This document shows positions 59,106 through 64,000 of a stretch of DNA of 64,000 bases, piece after piece. Position 1 is the first letter of the stretch, and the number at the start of each line of letters is the position of its first letter. The DNA is from Microbacterium sp. MYb72 (GTDB lineage: Bacteria; Actinomycetota; Actinomycetes; Actinomycetales; Microbacteriaceae): NCBI RefSeq assembly GCF_002979415.1, contig NZ_PCOT01000004.1:1-64000 (forward strand), written 5' to 3'. Under the pieces are notes generated by a model. The model was not told the DNA's origin. It did not search any database and worked only from the letters and a program-made list of their open reading frames with translations. The position numbers were made by a program, and so were the translations under genes.

Positions 59106-59228
59106 GCCGCGCGCCCCGGGAACCGTTTCGACTCGCTCCGCTCGCTCAACGACCGGGTGAGGCGCGCCCCGCGGCCGCGCGCCCCGGGAACCCGTCCGGG
59201 CTCGCTCCGCTCGCTCGACGACCGGGTG
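59106..59228. repeat. two 54-bp direct repeats in the gap before the phosphonate operon end
   Basis: Copies at 59106-59159 and 59174-59228 share GCCGCGCGCCCCGGGAACC, CTCGCTCCGCTCGCTC and GACGACCGGGTG. The inner CGCTCCGCTCGCTC block looks like a dispersed genomic repeat. The gap is between the divergent EamA gene's 5' end and the stop of the zinc dehydrogenase. Confidence 0.8.
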
Positions 59229-59234
59229 CCGGCG

Positions 59235-60314
59235 TCAGCCCGGCACGAGTCCGATCCGCAGCGGGGCGCCGGGAGCGGATGCCGCGGCCAGCGCCTCGTC
59301 GAGCTCGCCCAGCGGACGGATCTCGCCCACCGCATCCGCGAACGGATAGGCACGGCCCCGCCCGGAGAGGAAGGCGACCGTCTCGGCGAGCTCCGCGCCC
59401 GTGTAGTTGTGCACCCCGGCGATCGTGACGAGCCTGCGGACGATGCTCTCGGCGTCGAGGGGAACAGGTTCTGCGGGGAACACGCTGCCCACGAGCACGA
59501 CGACGCCGCCGACGGCGACCCCGTCGATCGCCTCGGCGACCCCATGCCCTGAGGCCTCGATCACGACCTCCGGGTCACGGTCGATGGTCGTCGCACCGAA
59601 GGCCGTGGCCAGCTCCTGGCGCTGCGGATTCGGGTCGCGCACCTCGACGAGCGCTCCCTGCTCCGCGGCGATGGCCGCGGCGGAGAGTCCGACGAGTCCC
59701 GCGCCGTGGATCCGCACGGTCGCCCCATCGAGGCTGCGGCGAGCGCGGGCGACGGCGGCCCAGGCGGTGGCGGTCGCGCACGCTGCCGGCGCCAGCACCG
59801 ACGCCGGCAGCGTCTCCGGCACGCGCGCGATGGCCGTGCCCTCTCGGAGCTGCACGTGGCTGCCGAATGCGCCCGTGAGGTCTCCGTGCGCCCCGATCCG
59901 GTCGTGGCCGTACTTGCCCAGCGACCGGCACTTCTGCGTGAGGCCGGCGAGGCAGCGGTCGCACGTTCCGCACGACACCGTGACCGACCAGACGACCCGG
60001 TCGCCGATGCGCAGCGGTGTGCCGTCGACGGCGAGCGCCCCGGCATCCCCGAGCGCGATCACACGGCCGACGCTCTCGTGCCCGAGCACGAGAGGGGTGG
60101 GCGCCGAGCGGCGCCCCTGCACGGTGTGCACGTCGGACCCGCAGATCGTCGACATCTCGACCGCGATCAGCGCGTCGCGGTCGCCGAGGGCCACGCCCGG
60201 CACCGCGATCATCTCGTGCGGGTGGCCCTCGCCGATCCAGACCATGGCCGTGGCCGCCGGGCGAAGCGCGACGTCTCTGCGGTGGCCGGGCGGGCGAATC
60301 AGCAGCGTGCCCAT
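59235..60314 (-). CDS. zinc-dependent alcohol dehydrogenase, phosphonate-locus type
   Basis: 359 aa MDR enzyme. Catalytic zinc ligands are in TICGSDVH and GHESVGRV; the structural zinc site is CGTCDRCLAGLTQKC; the cofactor motif is HGAGLVGLSAAAIAAEQGA. It is last in the phosphonate operon, 7 bp after the HAD hydrolase, and matches the alcohol dehydrogenases often found in such operons. It may reduce or oxidise the aldehyde product. Confidence 0.83.
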   Translation of the reverse strand: MGTLLIRPPGHRRDVALRPAATAMVWIGEGHPHEMIAVPGVALGDRDALIAVEMSTICGSDVHTVQGRRSAPTPLVLGHESVGRVIALGDAGALAVDGTPLRIGDRVVWSVTVSCGTCDRCLAGLTQKCRSLGKYGHDRIGAHGDLTGAFGSHVQLREGTAIARVPETLPASVLAPAACATATAWAAVARARRSLDGATVRIHGAGLVGLSAAAIAAEQGALVEVRDPNPQRQELATAFGATTIDRDPEVVIEASGHGVAEAIDGVAVGGVVVLVGSVFPAEPVPLDAESIVRRLVTIAGVHNYTGAELAETVAFLSGRGRAYPFADAVGEIRPLGELDEALAAASAPGAPLRIGLVPG

Positions 60315-60321
60315 GTCCGGC

Positions 60322-61029
60322 TCAGACGCGGGAGACGAGAGGGAGCAGCCCGCGCTCGGCGAGCACGCCGCGCAGACCCGTGACGTCGGCGAGAACCGCG
60401 TCGGCGCCCGCGGCGGACAGCGCCCGGTGATCGTGCGCTCCGCTGAGCACGCCGGCGACGAAGCCCGCGCCCGCGCGGCGACCCGACTCGACGTCGCTCG
60501 TGGTGTCACCCGCGACGGCGACGGCCGACACCCGGGTGGCGCCTGTGCGCAGCAGCGCCGTGAGCACGAGGTCGGGGGCGGGGCGTCCGCGCCCGGCGTC
60601 CACGGGAGACAGCGCGAGGTCGACGAGGTCGCCCCAGCCCAGTCCGTTCAGCAGCACATCGCGCGTGACGGGAGCGAAGCCGGTGGTGAGCACGACCGCG
60701 AGACCGGCGTCCTTCAGGTCCTGGATCGCGTCGGCGGCGCCGGGGATCTCGGAGACCCCCTGCTCCGCGACGATCTCGGCGTAGGCCCCCTCGAACTCGG
60801 CGGTGGCGCGGGCTGCAGCGAGCGCGTCGCCGCCCGACAGGTGGGTGAAGACGTCGATCTTCGACTGCCCCATGGTGACGCGCACGTAGTCGAGGGCCTC
60901 GGCCCACGGCATCCGGTCGGCGACGCCCGTGCGCTCGGCTGCGCGCTGGAACGCCTGCTCGACGACGCCGTCGTCGAGCACCGTGGTGCCTGCCATGTCG
61001 AGGACGGCGAGTTCGAGAGGAGTGGTCAT
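60322..61029 (-). CDS. phosphonatase-type HAD hydrolase (PhnX-like)
   Basis: 235 aa. The HAD nucleophile is D11 in LAVLDMAGTTV; a cap lysine, K57 in VTMGQSKIDVF, sits where PhnX forms its Schiff base with phosphonoacetaldehyde. TTGFAPVTRD and GDTTSDVESGRRAGAG complete the HAD motifs. It should split the C-P bond of phosphonoacetaldehyde or a close relative into aldehyde and phosphate. It overlaps the FAD oxidoreductase by 4 bp. Confidence 0.83.
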   Translation of the reverse strand: MTTPLELAVLDMAGTTVLDDGVVEQAFQRAAERTGVADRMPWAEALDYVRVTMGQSKIDVFTHLSGGDALAAARATAEFEGAYAEIVAEQGVSEIPGAADAIQDLKDAGLAVVLTTGFAPVTRDVLLNGLGWGDLVDLALSPVDAGRGRPAPDLVLTALLRTGATRVSAVAVAGDTTSDVESGRRAGAGFVAGVLSGAHDHRALSAAGADAVLADVTGLRGVLAERGLLPLVSRV

Positions 61030-62150
61030 GATGTTCCTTCCATTGCGGGTGCCCACCCGAAGGCGGCGGTGAGATTCTCTTCAGCGAGCCCCAGACCCGT
61101 TGTCATTCCGATGCCGGTGGTCGCGGCGAGCACCAGCACCCCCTCCTCAGGACGTTCGACGAGGAACTCCTGCGGCCCCTTGGCGTAGACGCCCTGCCAT
61201 CTCTCGATCACGCGGGGCTCCGGCATGTCGAACAGCGCCTGCGCCTCCGTCAAGAACGCGTCGAACGCGGACTCCGGCTGGAAGGGCGGAGGCGCTGCCG
61301 ACGTGGCGTGCGAGTCGCCGATGATGAGCGTGCCGTCCGGCAGCTGCGTGTACATCTGGTTGAGGTCGATCGCCGCGAGATCAGGCCGCTCGGCGTGCAG
61401 GCGCTCGCGCAGTGCCGCGGCTTCGGCGGACCCGGCGAAGCGCCCGTAGCGCACGAGCGACCACCCGGTCAGCAGCGGGGCGGCGAGCGGATGCCGCAGC
61501 GTCACCGCCGCGCGCATCATGTCCAGCGCGCAGCGCTCGACGCCGATGCGCTCGGCGATCTCGGGCAGCAGCTGATCGAGATCGTGGTTCACCGCGACGA
61601 CGATCTGCCCGGCCTCGATCGCGCCACGGGTGGTGTCCACCCGCCCTGTTGCGATCGACGTCACCGACGTGCGGAAGAGGAACGAGACGCCGAGCTCGGC
61701 GAGATGGCGGACGATCGCGGATGCCGCGGTGCGGGGATCCGTCTGCAGATCCGTTGCGATGTGCGCTCCGCCGAGAAGACCCACGGACCGCAGCGGTGCG
61801 AGGCGCAGCAGCTCGTCGGCATCCAGCATCCGGATGTCGTCTCCGTCTGCAGCCTCCAGCACGGCCAGCTCGTCGCGGTGCCGGGCGGCGACGAGCGTCC
61901 CCGACTCGCGCAGCCAGAACCCCGCGTCGCGCGACAGCATCAGCCACAGCTCTCGCGAGAGGTCGGCGTAGCGGCGGGCTTCGCCGGTCTGCGCGCCGAT
62001 GCAGAGGTGCCCGAAGTTGCGGATCGTCGCTCCGACCGGTGCATCCGCCCGGTCCACGACGGTGACGCGCAGCCCGCGGCGCACGGCGGCGTACGCGGCT
62101 CCGAGTCCGACGATGCCGGAGCCCACGACGACCACGTCGGCGCGGCTCAC
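61026..62150 (-). CDS. FAD-dependent oxidoreductase of phosphonate operons (TIGR03364 type)
   Basis: 374 aa DAO-family flavoprotein with VVVGSGIVGLGAAYAAVRRG at the N terminus and TTGIGMTTGLGLAEEN at the C terminus. Family members in phosphonate loci oxidise aminoethylphosphonate or its N-methyl form to phosphonoacetaldehyde. GTG 62150 overlaps the phnE stop (GTGA), and its stop overlaps the hydrolase start. No PhnW transaminase is visible, so this enzyme probably supplies the aldehyde. Confidence 0.82.
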   Translation of the reverse strand: MSRADVVVVGSGIVGLGAAYAAVRRGLRVTVVDRADAPVGATIRNFGHLCIGAQTGEARRYADLSRELWLMLSRDAGFWLRESGTLVAARHRDELAVLEAADGDDIRMLDADELLRLAPLRSVGLLGGAHIATDLQTDPRTAASAIVRHLAELGVSFLFRTSVTSIATGRVDTTRGAIEAGQIVVAVNHDLDQLLPEIAERIGVERCALDMMRAAVTLRHPLAAPLLTGWSLVRYGRFAGSAEAAALRERLHAERPDLAAIDLNQMYTQLPDGTLIIGDSHATSAAPPPFQPESAFDAFLTEAQALFDMPEPRVIERWQGVYAKGPQEFLVERPEEGVLVLAATTGIGMTTGLGLAEENLTAAFGWAPAMEGTS

Positions 62151-63886
62151 CGGAACACCTTCCGCATCCACATCGCGAGCCCCTCGACGACGAGCACCGT
62201 GGCGAGGATCATCAGCACGATCGCGGTGACCGTCTCGTACCGGGAGCCCTGGCTGGCGTTGAGCAGGTAGTAGCCGACGCCTCCACCGCCGACGATGCCG
62301 AGGATCGTCGCCGCGCGGATGTTCGTGTCGAGCATGTAGAAGCTGTGTCCGATCAGCGCACGGGTGCCCTGCGGCACGGTCGCCGAGGTGTAGGTCTGCA
62401 GGCGGGTCGCCCCGACGGCGCGCAGCGCACGCTCCGGGCCACGGTCGACCTCTTCGAAGGAGTCCGCGATGAGCTTGCCGAGCAGCCCGATGCCGCCGAT
62501 GGCGAGGGCGATCACTCCCGCCTGCGGTCCGAGACCGGTGATCACGACGAGCACGATCGCGAGGATCAGCTCGGGGATGCCGCGGATGCCGACGAGCAGA
62601 AAGCGCGCGACGCCTCGCGCACCCCTGCTCGGCGCCACATTGCTGGCGGCGAGCGAGCCGAGCACCAGGGACGGGAGCAGGGTGAGCACGGTGGCCGCGA
62701 GGGCGATCGCGACCGTGTCGCGCATGGCGACGATCATGACGGTGGCGTCGTAGTTGCCGAAGGACGGCGGCCAGAACTTCGCGGCGACCTCGGGGACGCG
62801 CCCCCAGAACGTGACGAAGTCGAGCCAGTTGATGTCGCTGACGACGACCCCGCCGATCACGACGAGCACGGCGACGGCTCCGGCGATCGTGTGCCGCACG
62901 CGCTGGCCGGTCCACGGTCGGCGCACGGCCGTCTGCGGGCTCGCGGCCCACGCCGCACGCACCTCCGGCGCCGCGGGGGTGCGGCCGCCCAGGCGGGGGT
63001 GCACGATGCGGTCGATCCACGAGCGCGTCTGCTGCTGCTGTCCGAGCATCGCGCCGCGCACCAGACTGGAGACGATCTCCATCACGATGCAGAGCACGAA
63101 GATGACCAGGGCGATGCCGAGGCCCTTGCCGTAGTTGAGGGCCTTGAACGCGTAGGACATCTCGAGGCCGAGTCCGGCGACGCCGACGTAGCCGAGCACC
63201 ACGCTGCCGCGCAGGTTGATGTCGTTGCGGTGCAGCACGGTCGCGACCCAGCTGGGCAGCACCTGCGGCAGGACGCCGGAGGTGAACTCCTGCATCTTCG
63301 ACCCGCCGGCGGCTCGGATCGCGAGACGGGGTCCCTCGTCGATCTGCTCGATCGCGTCGGCGAACATCTTCGAGATCATGCCGATCGAGTGGATGCCGAT
63401 GGCGAGGATGCCGGGGAGCGTTCCGAGCGAGAACATGAGCACGAACGCCATCGCGAGCACGACGTCGGGGATCGCACGGGTGAGGACGCCGATGAAGCGC
63501 GCGGCGAGACGCCAGCCGTTGCCGGGGGTGGTGTTCGATGCGGCGAGGTACGCGATGGGCACGGAGAGGACGGCCGCAAGCAGCGTCCCCGTGAGCACGA
63601 GGCCCACGGTCAGCGCGATCAGCCAGATCAGGTCTCCGGCCTCGGGGAAGGAGAGACCGCGCACACGGGCGAAGAAGTTCTCCGCGTTGCCCCAGCTCTC
63701 CACCATCGCCGGGATCGAGATGCCCACCTCGTTGACCGCGAGGATGCCGAGCACGACCAGTGCGACGAGCGTGAGGGATGCCGCGATGCGCTCCGGAGAG
63801 ATGCGGGGCCGCGGGGCGCGTTCGGAGACGGAGCCGCGAGGCCCCTGGGTCGCGGCCCCGGTCGGGGCGCCGGTGAGGGTGGTCAC
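62147..63886 (-). CDS. phnE: phosphonate ABC transporter permease, two domains fused
   Basis: 579 aa from GTG 63886. Two homologous permease domains lie in tandem (residues about 35-290 and 325-579), each with an EAA-type loop (EQIDEGPRLAIRAAG and EEVDRGPERALRAVG). In many bacteria these are separate PhnE subunits. It imports phosphonates or phosphate with PhnC and PhnD. Overlaps phnC and the oxidoreductase gene by 4 bp each. Confidence 0.88.
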   Translation of the reverse strand: MTTLTGAPTGAATQGPRGSVSERAPRPRISPERIAASLTLVALVVLGILAVNEVGISIPAMVESWGNAENFFARVRGLSFPEAGDLIWLIALTVGLVLTGTLLAAVLSVPIAYLAASNTTPGNGWRLAARFIGVLTRAIPDVVLAMAFVLMFSLGTLPGILAIGIHSIGMISKMFADAIEQIDEGPRLAIRAAGGSKMQEFTSGVLPQVLPSWVATVLHRNDINLRGSVVLGYVGVAGLGLEMSYAFKALNYGKGLGIALVIFVLCIVMEIVSSLVRGAMLGQQQQTRSWIDRIVHPRLGGRTPAAPEVRAAWAASPQTAVRRPWTGQRVRHTIAGAVAVLVVIGGVVVSDINWLDFVTFWGRVPEVAAKFWPPSFGNYDATVMIVAMRDTVAIALAATVLTLLPSLVLGSLAASNVAPSRGARGVARFLLVGIRGIPELILAIVLVVITGLGPQAGVIALAIGGIGLLGKLIADSFEEVDRGPERALRAVGATRLQTYTSATVPQGTRALIGHSFYMLDTNIRAATILGIVGGGGVGYYLLNASQGSRYETVTAIVLMILATVLVVEGLAMWMRKVFR

Positions 63887-64000
63887 TGCGCAGCCACCTC
63901 GGCGACGGCATCCGCGAGCTCGACCTGCACGGCCTGGATCTCGGCGGTGGTCGTCGCGACCCGCCCGTAGATCTCCATGACCGCGGCCTTGCTCAGTCCG
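63883..64000 (-). CDS. phnC: phosphonate ABC transporter ATP-binding protein, C-terminal end (partial)
   Basis: Only the last 38 codons lie in the window: GLSKAAVMEIYGRVATTTAE and a helical tail ending VAAQ. The LSxxxxxEIYGR pattern is the usual PhnC C terminus. It overlaps the phnE start (GTGA). The 5' part and any phnD lie beyond the right edge. Confidence 0.7.
   Translation of the reverse strand, partial: GLSKAAVMEIYGRVATTTAEIQAVQVELADAVAEVAAQ

Noticed and set aside
62345..63970. 541-codon plus-strand frame antisense to phnE
   Set aside because: Composition (Asp/His/Arg repeats) is that of a shadow frame; phnE on the other strand has clear domains and coupled neighbours.

Overview
The window is GC-rich DNA (roughly 70 % by eye) from an actinobacterium. 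A Microbacteriaceae member close to Microbacterium fits best. The signs are a menaquinone MenA, DUF4229, DUF4287, DUF6421 and DUF6412 proteins, many GTG starts, ATGA/GTGA-coupled operons, apparently leaderless promoters, and a dense GGATGC/GCATCC hexamer that drives unusual codon choice. This is an inference; the window holds no rRNA. I see no phage, plasmid, insertion sequence or CRISPR array.

Layout. 1-9.6 kb: siderophore-interacting flavoprotein, an odd CAU tRNA, a WYL regulator divergent from a two-gene drug-type ABC exporter, an eroded arsenic-type locus (ArsR plus FAD monooxygenase, no efflux gene), and a TetR regulator divergent from an SDR/quinone-oxidoreductase pair. 9.6-15.4 kb: a five-gene minus-strand operon for a nonulosonic-acid (sialic/Kdn-like) cell-surface glycan. 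15.5-30 kb: housekeeping and small accessory genes (MenA, cupin/DUF4287/DHFR-like set, Lrp-DUF6421-SDR unit, MFS exporter, threonine aldolase, Nudix-like protein, esterase). 30-34.8 kb: ABC-F ATPase, a NarL-type two-component system and a DUF998 protein. 34.9-41.6 kb: a membrane-anchored beta-propeller protein divergent from a tightly overlapping four-gene operon (two unknown proteins, a TPR protein and a CHAT caspase-like protease with an intact His/Cys dyad). This operon is the best candidate for a poorly described system. 41.7-48.7 kb: small PspC protein, Lhr helicase, EI24 protein, Nei2-type DNA glycosylase, hexapeptide-repeat protein. 48.8-52.8 kb: PspC-fused histidine kinase and response regulator, divergent from a second large PspC protein. 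52.8-59.1 kb: HTH-less LysR-like protein, amidotransferase, PurU, nitronate monooxygenase-like protein, DUF6412 protein, YidC homologue, EamA exporter. 59.2-64 kb: a phosphonate uptake and degradation operon running off the right edge (PhnC end, double-domain PhnE, FAD oxidoreductase, phosphonatase-type HAD hydrolase, zinc alcohol dehydrogenase).

Two patterns cut across the window. At least fifteen genes on both strands have TANNNT followed by exactly six (rarely seven) bases and then ATG/GTG, with usually no ribosome binding site, which indicates leaderless transcription and helps fix starts. Several intergenic regions hold short tandem arrays or duplicated hairpins that abut or run into the 3' ends of minus-strand genes (menA, both response regulators, the nitronate monooxygenase-like gene). 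Divergent regulator/target pairs carry clear inverted repeats (WYL, ArsR, TetR, ArsR-DUF5937, Lrp) that are strong operator candidates.
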